Of a DNA stretch of 64,000 nt, positions 33,160 through 42,170 are shown piece after piece. The DNA is from Sphingosinicella sp942492965. Lineage in GTDB: Bacteria; Pseudomonadota; Alphaproteobacteria; Sphingomonadales; Sphingomonadaceae. Position 1 is the first letter of the stretch. Each line of letters opens with the position of its first letter. Under the pieces are notes generated by a model. The model ran no database searches. It worked only from the letters and a program-made list of their open reading frames with translations, and had not been told where the DNA came from. Both the position numbers and the translations under genes were made by a program. The stretch spans positions 1,426,001 to 1,490,000 of the forward strand of contig OW818656.1 in assembly GCA_942492965.1 (NCBI GenBank), in the 5' to 3' direction.

Positions 33160-35265
33160 ATGACGGACATGATCGAAAAGAACGGCCTCCAGGTCGCGGA
33201 CAGCCTCGCGCGTTTCATCGAAGAGCAGGCGCTGCCCGGCACGGGCGTAAACGCCGACGCCTTCTGGGCAGGCGTGGCGGATATCTACGCCCGCTTCGCC
33301 CCCGAAAACGCCGCGCTCCTCAAAACCCGCGACGATCTGCAGGCGCGCATCGATGCCTGGCACACGGCGCGCGCCGGAAAGCCGCTCGACGCCGCGCAGT
33401 ATCAGGCGTTCCTGCGCGAGATCGGCTATCTGGTGCCGGAGCCCGCGCCCTTCACCGTCACCACGCAGAATGTCGATGCCGAGCTTGCGACGCTCGCCGG
33501 GCCGCAGCTCGTCGTCCCCGTGCTGAACGCGCGTTTCGTGCTCAACGCCGCCAATGCGCGTTGGGGCAGCCTGTATGATGCGCTCTACGGCACCGATGCG
33601 ATTCCGGGCGCCCCGTCGGGGAAGGGCTACGATCCCGCGCGCGGCGCGCAGGTGATCGCGTGGGCGAAGGCGTTCCTCGATCGCGCCGTGCCGCTCGCGA
33701 GCGGATCGTGGACCGGCTGGGCAGGCGGCACCCCCGCGCTCGCCGATCCCGCGCAGCTTGTCGGCCGCGCGGGCGATAATGTCCTGCTCCGTCACAACGG
33801 CATCCACATCGAACTCGTCATCGATCCCGCGCACCCGATCGGCCGGGACGATCCTGCGGGCCTCGCCGACGTCGTCCTCGAATCCGCGCTCTCCACGATC
33901 GTCGATCTCGAAGACTCGGTCGCCGCAGTGGACGCGGAAGACAAGGTTGCCGCCTATGCGAACTGGCTCGGCCTGATGAAGGGCGATCTTGAAGACACGT
34001 TCGAGAAGGCCGGCAAGCCGATGACGCGCCGCCTGAATGCGGATCGCGAATACACTGCCCCCGATGGCACCGCGTTCACGCTCCCCGGCCGCAGTCTCCT
34101 CTTCGTCCGCAACGTCGGCCATCTGATGACGACGCCCGCCGTGCGCCTGCCGGATGGATCGGAAGCGCCCGAAGGCATCCTCGACGGCATCGTCACCAGC
34201 CTCATCGGCGTTCACGATCTGAAGCGTCAGGGCCGCTTCGTGAACAGCCGCGCCGGGTCGATCTACATCGTGAAGCCCAAGATGCACGGCCCCGAAGAGG
34301 CCGCGTTCACCAACCGCCTGTTCGATGCGATCGAGGATCTGCTCGGCCTTGCGCGCTACACGATCAAGGTCGGCGTGATGGATGAAGAGCGCCGCACCTC
34401 GGCCAATCTCGCGGCGTGCATCGCGGCGGTGAAGGATCGCATCGTCTTCATCAACACCGGCTTCCTCGATCGCACGGGCGACGAGATGCACACCTCGATG
34501 CGTGCAGGCGCGATGATCCGCAAGGGCGACATGAAGACGTCGGCGTGGATCACCGCCTACGAGAACCGCAACGTGCAGATCGGCCTCGCCTGCGGGCTTT
34601 CCGGCCGCGCGCAGATCGGCAAGGGCATGTGGGCCGCGCCGGACCGGATGGCGGACATGCTGGATCAGAAGATCGGCCATCCGAAGACGGGCGCGAACAC
34701 CGCGTGGGTGCCTTCGCCCACCGCCGCCACGCTGCACGCGACGCACTATCACGCTCTCGATGTGTTCGCGCGGCAGGAAGAGCGCCGCGCGGAGGGCATC
34801 GACAGTCTGGATGCGCTCCTCACCCTCCCGCTCGCCGCCGGGCACAACTGGTCCCCCGAAGAGATTCGGGAGGAGCTGGACAACAACGCGCAGGGCATTC
34901 TCGGCTATGTCGTGCGCTGGGTCGATCAGGGCGTCGGCTGCTCCAAGGTGCCCGACATTCACGACATCGGCCTGATGGAGGACCGCGCCACGCTACGCAT
35001 TTCCTCGCAGCACATGGCGAACTGGCTGCTGCACGGCGTCTGCACTGCGGCGGACATCGACGCCGCCTTCGCGCGCATGGCCGCGAAGGTCGATGCGCAG
35101 AACGCAGGCGACGCGCTTTACCGGCCCCTGTCCGGCAACGAGGAGACGAGCCTCGCGTATCAAGCCGCCCGCGCGCTCGTCTTCGAAGGCGTTGCCCAGC
35201 CGAGCGGCTACACCGAACCCCTGCTCCACGCCTTCCGCGCGAAGGTGAAGGCCGCCCAAGCCTGA
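33160..35265 (+). CDS. glcB: Malate synthase G
   Basis: 701 aa. It condenses glyoxylate with acetyl-CoA to malate. The family's conserved segments are present: FVLNAANARWGSLYDALYGTDAIP, STIVDLEDSVAAVDAEDKV, GRSLLFVRNVGHLMTTPAV, GSIYIVKPKMHGPEE, KVGVMDEERRTSANL and FINTGFLDRTGDEMHTSM. ATGs at 33154 and 33160 are both open; the latter has the better nine-nt spacing from AAGG. Isocitrate lyase and glycolate oxidase genes are not in the window, so glyoxylate may come from either route. Confidence 0.95.
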   Translation: MTDMIEKNGLQVADSLARFIEEQALPGTGVNADAFWAGVADIYARFAPENAALLKTRDDLQARIDAWHTARAGKPLDAAQYQAFLREIGYLVPEPAPFTVTTQNVDAELATLAGPQLVVPVLNARFVLNAANARWGSLYDALYGTDAIPGAPSGKGYDPARGAQVIAWAKAFLDRAVPLASGSWTGWAGGTPALADPAQLVGRAGDNVLLRHNGIHIELVIDPAHPIGRDDPAGLADVVLESALSTIVDLEDSVAAVDAEDKVAAYANWLGLMKGDLEDTFEKAGKPMTRRLNADREYTAPDGTAFTLPGRSLLFVRNVGHLMTTPAVRLPDGSEAPEGILDGIVTSLIGVHDLKRQGRFVNSRAGSIYIVKPKMHGPEEAAFTNRLFDAIEDLLGLARYTIKVGVMDEERRTSANLAACIAAVKDRIVFINTGFLDRTGDEMHTSMRAGAMIRKGDMKTSAWITAYENRNVQIGLACGLSGRAQIGKGMWAAPDRMADMLDQKIGHPKTGANTAWVPSPTAATLHATHYHALDVFARQEERRAEGIDSLDALLTLPLAAGHNWSPEEIREELDNNAQGILGYVVRWVDQGVGCSKVPDIHDIGLMEDRATLRISSQHMANWLLHGVCTAADIDAAFARMAAKVDAQNAGDALYRPLSGNEETSLAYQAARALVFEGVAQPSGYTEPLLHAFRAKVKAAQA

Positions 35266-35271
35266 TATTTC

Positions 35272-35300
35272 GCTGACACCCCCTGTCAGACGCATGACAG
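35272..35300. promoter_or_regulatory. Possible OmpR/PhoP-type response-regulator box upstream of the porin
   Basis: GCTGACA (35272-35278), TGTCAG (35284-35289) and TGACAG (35295-35300) lie in series; the last two are 11 bp apart, the helical-turn spacing used by this regulator class. The first two also form an inverted repeat. Related GCTGACG and TGTCAG elements lie before the regulator's own neighbours at 38982-39021. Confidence 0.4.
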
Positions 35301-35350
35301 CGCGGCGCTGCTATCGGCGGCGCCGCGTTTGTTTTCTGCAAGGGGGTTTC

Positions 35351-36598
35351 ATGACATCGTTCTCAGGTCTTTACCGTTCGCGCCTGCCGCTCTGCGCGGC
35401 ATTGCTGCTGGGATCATCGCTCACACCGGCAGCGGCGGCACCGGCGGACGACATCGCCGAACTCAAAGCCGCGGTCGAGGCCCTCCGCGCCGAACAGGCC
35501 CGCGCGCAGGCGCGCATCGCCGAGCTTGAAGGCGCGCTCGCTAGCCAGCGCGAAGCGCCGGTCGCCGTCGCGGCTGCGCCCGCTGTCAGCAGCGCCCCCT
35601 CGCGCCTCAGCCTCTCGGGCGACATGCGCGTCCGCTACGAATCCAACTTCGGCGTCGCCGGCGCGCGCGATCGTGATCGCGGCGTGCTCCGCGCGCGCCT
35701 CCGCGCCGCTTATGCGGTAAACGACTGGCTCACCGTCGGCGGACAGATCGCCACCGGCGACCCGGACGATCCCAACTCGACCGACATGACGCTGTCGAAC
35801 TTCGACGACGATCTGCAGGTCAGCCTCGATCAGGCCTATATCCGCCTCACCCCCGGCGATCTTCAGGTCCATCTCGGTAAGATCCCGCAGCCGTTCATGC
35901 GCACCGAGCTCGTCTGGGACGGCGACGTCTCCCCGCAGGGCGCGTCCGCCGCGTACAGCGCCGATCTCGGCGGCGTGAAGGTGAAGGCGACAGGGCTCTA
36001 CTTCATGGTCGACGAATCCGTCGCCGGGCCGGACAGCCGCATGATCGGCGGCCAGCTCTCGATGCAGACGCCTTCCGCGCCCATCCAGGCCGAACTCGCC
36101 GTCGGCTACTTCGGCTACGCCCTCCGCAGCCTCGCCGGCGCCGACGCAGGCGATTTCCGCTCCAACCTCTTCGCGGGCGGCCGCTACCTCTCCGACTTCA
36201 ACCTGCTCGACGTCATCGCCGCGCTCACCTGGAACGGCTTCGGCGAAAAATGGCCGGTGCGTCTCGTCGGCGACTACGTGCACAACTACGGCGCCGCGAC
36301 CGACGCCGACACCGGCTTCGGCGTCGACCTCCTCGTCGGCCGCGCGGCGCAACCCGGCGACTGGCGCTTCACCTACGGCTACGCCGAGGCCGAGACCGAT
36401 GCGGTGCTCGCCGCGTTCAGCCACGACAACACCAACCTCGCCACCAATTACATGCAGCACACGCTCGCCATCGATTTCGTGCCGAAGCACAACCTCGTGC
36501 TCAACGCCACCTACTACCATTACCGGCAGAAGGACGGCGTCATCGGCCCCGTCGACTGGCAAAACCGCCTGCGCCTCAACTTCCTCGTCAACTTCTAG
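35351..36598 (+). CDS. Putative outer-membrane porin with N-terminal coiled coil
   Basis: 415 aa. The signal peptide ends TPAAAA. Residues about 32-70 (IAELKAAVEALRAEQARAQARIAELEGAL) form a coiled coil of the kind that trimeric porins use as a periplasmic stalk. The remainder alternates in barrel style (SGDMRVRYES, RLRLNFLVNF at the end, with terminal Phe). The ATG at 35351 follows AAGGGGG. Its stop TAG overlaps the histidine-kinase stop on the other strand within CTAG. The possible regulator box upstream suggests PhoP-like control. Substrate unknown. Confidence 0.78.
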   Translation: MTSFSGLYRSRLPLCAALLLGSSLTPAAAAPADDIAELKAAVEALRAEQARAQARIAELEGALASQREAPVAVAAAPAVSSAPSRLSLSGDMRVRYESNFGVAGARDRDRGVLRARLRAAYAVNDWLTVGGQIATGDPDDPNSTDMTLSNFDDDLQVSLDQAYIRLTPGDLQVHLGKIPQPFMRTELVWDGDVSPQGASAAYSADLGGVKVKATGLYFMVDESVAGPDSRMIGGQLSMQTPSAPIQAELAVGYFGYALRSLAGADAGDFRSNLFAGGRYLSDFNLLDVIAALTWNGFGEKWPVRLVGDYVHNYGAATDADTGFGVDLLVGRAAQPGDWRFTYGYAEAETDAVLAAFSHDNTNLATNYMQHTLAIDFVPKHNLVLNATYYHYRQKDGVIGPVDWQNRLRLNFLVNF

Positions 36599-37950
36599 GA
36601 AGCAGCAGCCACCGGCCACGCGAGGCGGACTTCAAGACCGCCGAGCGCGCCGGTTCCGAGCGTCAGCGTGCCGTCGGTGGCGCTCACAAGATCGCTGACG
36701 ATGGCAAGCCCGAAACCGTGGCCCGGCCCCGCCTCGTCGAGGCGCCCGCCGCGCACGAGCGCGGTCGCCGCGCGCGTATCGGCGATGCCGGGGCCGTCGT
36801 CCGCGACGACGATCCGAACCTCGTCACCCGCGACAACGCCGGAAACGCCCACCCGCCGCCGGGCGAAACGCGCGGCATTCTCCATCAGCGCGCCGAGGAT
36901 TTCGGCAAGGTCCGAAGCCGCGAACGGCAATTCCAGATCCTCCGCCGCATCGATCTCGAACACGATGCGCTCGCCCGCCTCGGTGCGTTCGATAACCGCC
37001 GCGACAGCCTCCGCCACGGCGAGCACGTTCGCGCGCTCGGACGCCTGCGCCTCGCGCGCCACGGCCGAGCGCGAGCGCGCAAGCTCCGCCTCCAGCGCCG
37101 CGCCCGCCGCCGCGATCGCACGGTCCAGACCATCCGCCGCCTCATGGGCGCCCGCCTCGCGCGCGCGGCGGCTCTGCGCGGCAAGCGCGGCGAGCGGCGT
37201 CTTCAGGCTGTGCGCGAGATCGGCAGCGCGGCGGCGCGCACGATCGACATCCGCCGCGCGCGCATCGGCGAGCGAATTGATGGCGTTCGCCAGCGGATCG
37301 ATTTCGGCGGGGTGGTCCGCCGAAAGCCGCGCACCCGGATTGCGCCGCATCCGGTCGAGTTCCATGCGGATGCGCGCCAGCGGCTTCAGCCCCAGCACCA
37401 CCTGGCCGTAGGCCGCGCCGATCAGCACCAGCCACAGCAGCACCAGCGAGCCGATCATTTCCCGGCTGAATTCGCGCTGCGCATGGATAAGCGCGCTGTC
37501 GTCCGTCGCCACCTGCACCAGCACGGCGCGGCCGCTCTCGTCGGGCCGCACCATCCGCTCGATCACGAGCAAACCCTGCTCGAACGGCCCGGGTATCCGC
37601 CGCACGCGCCACTGGTCGCGCGGCGTTTCCGTCGCGGCGGGAAGCGACTGGTCCCAGAGCGAGGGCGAGTGTTCCTGTCCGGCTGCGGTCGTGACCTGCC
37701 AGTAAAGCCCACCCGCAGGTTCGTTGAAGCGGCTATCGGAGGGTTGCGTATCGACAAACGGCTTGCCGTTCGCGTCAAGCCTCAGCGTGCCGAGCAGCTC
37801 GCGCGCCTTCGCCTCCATCGACAGCGCTTCGCGGCGCTCGATGTGGCGCTCGAAGAGCAGACCGAGCCCAAAGCCCGCAAGCGCAAGCGCGAGGAAGATC
37901 GCGGCGGCGGCGCTCGCCAGCAGCCGAAGCCGCAGCGAACGCAGCACCAT
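36595..37950 (-). CDS. Sensor histidine kinase (PhoQ-like)
   Basis: 451 aa. It has two membrane segments (about 8-32 and 165-190) around a periplasmic sensor domain, then HAMP and the dimerisation helix with the phospho-His in ADLAHSLKTPLAALAAQ, the PhoQ-like form. ATPase boxes are EILGALMENAARFARR (N box), VVADDGPGIAD (G1) and GHGFGLAIVSDLV (G2). The ATG at 37950 follows GGAGGAAGG and shares one base with the response-regulator stop. The sensed signal cannot be read from the sequence. Confidence 0.9.
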   Translation of the reverse strand: MVLRSLRLRLLASAAAAIFLALALAGFGLGLLFERHIERREALSMEAKARELLGTLRLDANGKPFVDTQPSDSRFNEPAGGLYWQVTTAAGQEHSPSLWDQSLPAATETPRDQWRVRRIPGPFEQGLLVIERMVRPDESGRAVLVQVATDDSALIHAQREFSREMIGSLVLLWLVLIGAAYGQVVLGLKPLARIRMELDRMRRNPGARLSADHPAEIDPLANAINSLADARAADVDRARRRAADLAHSLKTPLAALAAQSRRAREAGAHEAADGLDRAIAAAGAALEAELARSRSAVAREAQASERANVLAVAEAVAAVIERTEAGERIVFEIDAAEDLELPFAASDLAEILGALMENAARFARRRVGVSGVVAGDEVRIVVADDGPGIADTRAATALVRGGRLDEAGPGHGFGLAIVSDLVSATDGTLTLGTGALGGLEVRLAWPVAAAS

Positions 37951-38612
37951 CAGCCTTCCTCCGAAAGCATGTAGCCGAAGCCGCGCCGTGTCTCGACGAT
38001 GCCCGGCCCCGTCTTGCGGCGCAGTCGGGTGACAAGCGCCTCGATGGCATTCGTGTCGCCCGAATCGGCGGTGCCGTAGAGATGCTCGGCAATGTCGTGC
38101 GCGGCAGCGACGCCGCCCTGCTGGTGCGCGAGGAATTCGAGGAAACGGTATTCGAGCGGCGACAGACGAACCGCGCGCGCATCGACATGCGCGGACATAC
38201 GGCTGGTATCGAGCGCCAGGCGGCCGATGCGGATGACCGGTGATCCGTGCCCGGCCGCCCGGCGCAGCAGCGCGCGCACCCGCGCCACGAGCTCGCCCAT
38301 CGCGAAGGGTTTGGCCAGATAGTCGTCGGCCCCCGCGTCGATGCCCTCGACCTTCTCGGTCCATTCGCTGCGCGCGGTGAGGATCAGCACGGGAAAGTTG
38401 CGCCCCGCGCTCCGCCATCGCCGCAGCACGCTGAGCCCGTCGAGGCGCGGCAGGCCGAGATCGAGGATGACGGCGGCATAATTCTCGGTATCGCCGCGAT
38501 ACCACGCGTCGTCGCCGGTCACGGCAAGATCGACGACGAACCCCGCTTCACCGAGCGCGCGGACGAGATCGTCCCCCACATCGGGATCGTCCTCCACCAC
38601 GAGCAGCCGCAT
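37950..38612 (-). CDS. OmpR/PhoP-family response regulator
   Basis: 220 aa. The receiver domain has the acidic pair VVEDDPDVG and the phospho-acceptor in AAVILDLGLPRLDGL (about residue 51), with the switch Thr (LILTARSE) and Lys (YLAKPF). The C-terminal winged helix includes VRLSPLEYRFLEFLA and IEALVTRLRRKTG, with the final GFGYML. It precedes the kinase and follows a PepSY gene with touching ends, so the three form one operon. Likely targets are the porin and the two PepSY genes. Confidence 0.92.
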   Translation of the reverse strand: MRLLVVEDDPDVGDDLVRALGEAGFVVDLAVTGDDAWYRGDTENYAAVILDLGLPRLDGLSVLRRWRSAGRNFPVLILTARSEWTEKVEGIDAGADDYLAKPFAMGELVARVRALLRRAAGHGSPVIRIGRLALDTSRMSAHVDARAVRLSPLEYRFLEFLAHQQGGVAAAHDIAEHLYGTADSGDTNAIEALVTRLRRKTGPGIVETRRGFGYMLSEEG

Positions 38613-38959
38613 CAGTCATCCTCGATCTTGATGAGCGCGCCCGTGCGGGCATCGAGTTCGACCTCGCGCACGCGGCCCTTCCTGGTCAGGATCTTGACCT
38701 CATAGCTGAGCACGCCGTCATCCTGCTCGAGTTCGATCTTCAGCACTTCCCCTTTAACACGCGCCTGCGCAAGCGCGAGGATGCGGGGCAGCGGCAGGAG
38801 ATCGCCGCGTTCGACGGCGGCACGGATCGAATTCGCTTCCTCGGCCTTCTTCGCCTTCTTGTCTTTCGCGGGCGCCCCCGAAGCGAGCGCAAGCGTCGTC
38901 GCCAAAGCGAAAACCGCCAGAAAGACCCAGCGAACGCCGGATTTCAGGATCGTCTGCAT
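38612..38959 (-). CDS. Exported PepSY-domain protein
   Basis: 115 aa with a signal peptide (VFLAVFALATTLALASGAPA) and a Lys-rich linker. A C-terminal PepSY unit reads LAQARVKGEVLKIELEQDDGVLSYEVKILTRKGRVREVELDARTG (core VLSYEVKILTRKGRVREVE). Proteins like this often sit beside PhoPQ-type systems. ATG at 38959 is preferred over a TTG three codons upstream. It shares its end with the response-regulator start. Confidence 0.8.
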   Translation of the reverse strand: MQTILKSGVRWVFLAVFALATTLALASGAPAKDKKAKKAEEANSIRAAVERGDLLPLPRILALAQARVKGEVLKIELEQDDGVLSYEVKILTRKGRVREVELDARTGALIKIEDD

Positions 38960-38981
38960 CCGCCGCAATTAACACGCCGCG

Positions 38982-39021
38982 GCTGACGCTTTGCTGACGG
39001 CCGCAGACGACCGCGTGTCAG
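38982..39021. promoter_or_regulatory. Direct repeats in the divergent PepSY promoter region, possible response-regulator box
   Basis: GCTGACG occurs at 38982-38988 and again at 38993-38999, exactly 11 bp apart, the spacing used by OmpR/PhoP-class regulators. TGTCAG follows at 39016-39021. The region is shared by the divergent PepSY/response-regulator/kinase operon and the small PepSY-like gene, so autoregulation is plausible. Confidence 0.45.
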
Positions 39022-39068
39022 GCTCGGTCGGCTATCCGGCGGCAACATCGAACCCAAGGAGATTGCAC

Positions 39069-39326
39069 ATGAACCGATACGTTCTCCCCGCCGCTGTCCT
39101 CGCCATCGCCGCACCCTTCGCCGCCGGCGCTGCAACACCCGCCGCGAAGCCGATGTCGTTCGGCGCCGCTGAAAAGCACGCCGCGAAGCAAGGCGTGCGC
39201 GCAGACGAGATCAAGATCAAGGGATCCACGATCAAGGTCGAAGGTCGCGACGACCGGAACCGCAAAGTTGAACTCGTGCTCGATCGGCGGACCGGCGAAG
39301 TGCTCGACCGGCGCTTCGACGACTGA
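39069..39326 (+). CDS. Small exported PepSY-like protein
   Basis: 85 aa with a signal peptide ending FAAGAA. The mature part has the PepSY-type pattern KVELVLDRRTGEVLDRRFDD near the C terminus. The ATG at 39069 has AAGGAG seven nt ahead. It is divergent from the PepSY-regulator-kinase operon and probably under the same regulator. Function unknown. Confidence 0.72.
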   Translation: MNRYVLPAAVLAIAAPFAAGAATPAAKPMSFGAAEKHAAKQGVRADEIKIKGSTIKVEGRDDRNRKVELVLDRRTGEVLDRRFDD

Positions 39327-39344
39327 CCGGGCGGGAACCGGTCA
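39324..39344 (+). terminator. Weak hairpin after the small PepSY-like gene
   Basis: TGACCGG (39324-39330) pairs with CCGGTCA (39338-39344) around a seven-nt loop, beginning at the gene's stop codon. Only a short CCCCTTT tract follows downstream, so termination is possible but not strong. Confidence 0.3.
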
Positions 39345-39427
39345 GGCGACGACCCCTTTCAATTGATCGGTTCCCATCCCGCCACATCAGGCTAAGCATC
39401 CCCCGAACTGGATATGGGGAGATGCAC

Positions 39428-40240
39428 ATGGCCTACGAACACATCCTGCTCGAAGAACAGGATGGCGTCGCGACGCTGACCATCAACCGGCCGGATGTGC
39501 TGAATGGCCTCAGCACGCATTCGGTCGGCGAGATGATCCACGCGCTCGATGCGGTGCGGGATCGCGGCACGGCCCGCGTGCTGCTGATGACCGGCGCGGG
39601 CCGCGGCTTTTCCTCGGGCGCCGATCTTTCGGGCGGCAATGCGGGCGCAGCGGCGGACAGCAGCGGGCTTCCTGCAGGCCCAATGGATACGGGTAAGGTG
39701 CTCGAAAGCCATTTCAACCCGCTGCTCGAACGCCTGATGGACTTGCCCGTCCCCTTCGTCACCGCCGTGAACGGCCCGGCGGCAGGCGCAGGCGCATCGA
39801 TCGCGCTTGCGGGGGACATCGTGATCGCCGCCCGCTCCGCCTATTTCCTGCAGGCCTTCGTCAACATCGGCCTCGTGCCCGATGTCGGCTCGACATGGAT
39901 CCTGCCGCGCCTCGCGGGCCGCGCCCGCGCGCAGGCGATGATGATGCTCGGCGAGAAGGTGCCGGCCGAGCAGGCACTCGACTGGGGCATGATCTACAAG
40001 GTGGTCGACGACGATGCGTTGATGACCGAGGCAGGCGCGCTCGCCGCGCGGCTCGCGAAGGGACCGACGAAGGCCTATGCGCTCATCCGTCAGGGCCTGC
40101 GCCAATGCCTCGACAAGCCGCTCAGCGAAGGATTGATGGTGGAACGCCGCAACCAGCGGCTCGCGGGGCTGACCGAGGATTTCGCCGAGGGCGTCGCCGC
40201 TTTCCTGCAAAAGCGCCCCGCAAACTTCAAAGGGCGTTAG
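39428..40240 (+). CDS. Enoyl-CoA hydratase/isomerase family protein (PaaG-like)
   Basis: 270 aa crotonase-fold enzyme. Markers: LTINRPDVLNGLSTHSV, RGFSSGADLSGGN (oxyanion loop), VNGPAAGAGASIALAGDIVIA and NIGLVPDVGSTWILPRLAG, the last close to PaaG-type isomerases. The ATG at 39428 is favoured over 39422 by spacing from GGGGAG. Convergent with the second crotonase and overlapping it by 4 bp. Substrate not determined. Confidence 0.85.
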   Translation: MAYEHILLEEQDGVATLTINRPDVLNGLSTHSVGEMIHALDAVRDRGTARVLLMTGAGRGFSSGADLSGGNAGAAADSSGLPAGPMDTGKVLESHFNPLLERLMDLPVPFVTAVNGPAAGAGASIALAGDIVIAARSAYFLQAFVNIGLVPDVGSTWILPRLAGRARAQAMMMLGEKVPAEQALDWGMIYKVVDDDALMTEAGALAARLAKGPTKAYALIRQGLRQCLDKPLSEGLMVERRNQRLAGLTEDFAEGVAAFLQKRPANFKGR

Positions 40241-41007
40241 GAGGCCTGCGTACGTCCCCGGTCGAGCACGGCCTTTCGCCGCGCCTCGACCGCCTCAGCA
40301 CCGATCGCGCCATTGCCCGCCGACCGTTCGCTCTCCAGCGCCATAGCCTCGCCAAAGGGGAGCGCGAAGCCATCGTCGATCAGCGCCTTGAGCGCCTTGA
40401 GCATCGCCGGATCAGCGGAGATCATATCCTCGGCAAGCCGACGCGCCGCCGGCATCAGTTCGGCGGGCGCAACGACCCGGTTCACGAGGCCCCAACGTTC
40501 CGCCGTCGCGGCGTCGATGAAGTTGCCGGTCAGCGACAGTTCCTTGGCGCGGGAGATGCCGACGGCGCGGCTCAGCCGCTGGCTGAGGCCCCAGCCGGGC
40601 ATCAGGCCGATGCGTGCGTGCGTGTCGGCGAAGCGTGCGGTCTCCGACGCGATCAGCACGTCGCAGGCAAGCGCCAGTTCGAAGCCGCCGGTGATCGCGA
40701 CGCCGTTGATTGCCGCGATCACGGGGCCGGAGAAGCGGCGGAGCGCGCTTGCAGGGTCGTCCTTTTCCACCGCATCACCAAGACTCGACGCGCCCGATCC
40801 CAGCTCCTTAAGGTCGAGCCCTGCGGTGAACGCCCGGTCGCCCGCGCCAGTCAGAATCGCCACGCGGATGTCGGGATCAGCCTCAAGCGCGTCGAAGCTA
40901 CGCGCGAGTTCGCTGCGAAGCGCCTTCGAAAGCGCGTTCATCGCCTCCGGGCGGTTCATGGTGACGACGGCGTAACCCCCGCAGCGCTCGATCTCGACAA
41001 TCGCCAT
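40237..41007 (-). CDS. Enoyl-CoA hydratase family protein
   Basis: 256 aa crotonase. Seen: VVTMNRPEAMNALSKAL, DRAFTAGLDLKELGSG, INGVAITGGFELALACDVLIA and GLMPGWGLSQRLSRAVG. The ATG at 41007 shares a base with the tgt stop (TGATG), so it is read with tgt. No functional link between queuosine modification and this enzyme is evident. Its long upstream in-frame extension lies inside tgt and was rejected. Confidence 0.87.
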   Translation of the reverse strand: MAIVEIERCGGYAVVTMNRPEAMNALSKALRSELARSFDALEADPDIRVAILTGAGDRAFTAGLDLKELGSGASSLGDAVEKDDPASALRRFSGPVIAAINGVAITGGFELALACDVLIASETARFADTHARIGLMPGWGLSQRLSRAVGISRAKELSLTGNFIDAATAERWGLVNRVVAPAELMPAARRLAEDMISADPAMLKALKALIDDGFALPFGEAMALESERSAGNGAIGAEAVEARRKAVLDRGRTQAS

Positions 41008-42131
41008 CAGCCTTCCTTCCGGTAGCGGCCGACGAACGCGCGCGCGAACGCCTCCAGCCGCCCCTCCGCGATGGCCTGCCGGAGCCCCGCCATCAACTGT
41101 TGATAAAAGGAGAGGTTGTGCTCGGTCATCAGCATCGCGCCGAGGATTTCGCCCGAGCGGATCAGGTGATGGACGTAAGCGCGGCTCCAGCCGTGGCAGA
41201 CCGGGCAGGCGCAATCGGGATCGAGCGGGCCCGTATCTTCGGCGAAGCGCGCATTGCGAAGGTTGATCGGCCCATCGTGCGTGAACGCCTGCCCGTTGCG
41301 GCCCGATCGCGTCGGTAGCACGCAGTCGAACATATCAACGCCCCGCTGCACGGCGCCGACGATGTCGTCGGGCTTGCCGACACCCATCAGGTAGCGCGGC
41401 CGGTCCTCCGGCAGCAGCCCCGGCGCATAGTCCAGCACCTCGAACATCTGCGGCTGGCCTTCGCCCACCGCGAGGCCGCCGATCGCGTATCCGTCGAAGC
41501 CGATCTCGGTGAGCGCCTGCGAGGAGGCGCGGCGCAAGTCCTCGAACATCGATCCCTGCTGGATGCCGAAAAGCGCCGCACGGCCCGCGTGCTCGTGCCC
41601 GTCGAAGCCCTCGCGCGAACGCTTCGCCCAGCGCATCGACATCTCCATCGACTTCGCCGCCACAGCGTGCGGCGCGGGAAACGCCGTGCATTCGTCGAAC
41701 GCCATCACGATGTCGCTGCCGAGGTTGCGCTGGATCTCCATCGAGCGTTCCGGTGTCAGCAGGTGCCGCGAGCCATCGAGGTGCGAGGCGAAGCGCACGC
41801 CTTCTTCCGTCACCTTGGTAAGGTCAGACAGGCTCATCACCTGATAGCCGCCCGAATCGGTGAGGATCGGCCGGTCCCAGCCCATGAAGCGGTGCAGCCC
41901 GCCCAGGCGTGCCATGCGCTCGTCGCCGGGGCGCAGCATCAGGTGATAGGTGTTGCCGAGGATGATGTCGGCTCCGGTGGCGCGCACGTCCGCGGGCTTC
42001 ATCGCCTTCACGGTCGCGGCGGTGCCGACCGGCATGAACGCGGGCGTGCGGATGTCGCCGCGCATCATGCGGATCGTGCCGGTGCGCGCCTTGCCGTCGC
42101 GCGCGTGGATGGAAAAGTCGAAACGCGTCAT
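41007..42131 (-). CDS. tgt: tRNA-guanine transglycosylase
   Basis: 374 aa. It swaps guanine 34 for preQ1 in GUN-anticodon tRNAs. Seen: GNTYHLMLRPG, the catalytic Asp region TDSGGYQVMSLS, the second Asp in MFDCVLPTRSGRNGQAFT and the zinc site CACPVCHGWSRAYVHHLI. The ATG at 42131 is chosen over one eight codons upstream because the protein aligns from MTRFDFSI. It lies in one block with queA, the next enzyme of queuosine synthesis, with a lipoprotein gene between. Confidence 0.95.
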   Translation of the reverse strand: MTRFDFSIHARDGKARTGTIRMMRGDIRTPAFMPVGTAATVKAMKPADVRATGADIILGNTYHLMLRPGDERMARLGGLHRFMGWDRPILTDSGGYQVMSLSDLTKVTEEGVRFASHLDGSRHLLTPERSMEIQRNLGSDIVMAFDECTAFPAPHAVAAKSMEMSMRWAKRSREGFDGHEHAGRAALFGIQQGSMFEDLRRASSQALTEIGFDGYAIGGLAVGEGQPQMFEVLDYAPGLLPEDRPRYLMGVGKPDDIVGAVQRGVDMFDCVLPTRSGRNGQAFTHDGPINLRNARFAEDTGPLDPDCACPVCHGWSRAYVHHLIRSGEILGAMLMTEHNLSFYQQLMAGLRQAIAEGRLEAFARAFVGRYRKEG

Positions 42132-42170
42132 GGCGCGCCGCATAGAGCGAAGCACGCGCGCTGGAAACGT

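Noticed and set aside
32734..34962. 742-codon open frame antisense to malate synthase G
   Set aside because: Pure shadow of glcB; no domain recognised.
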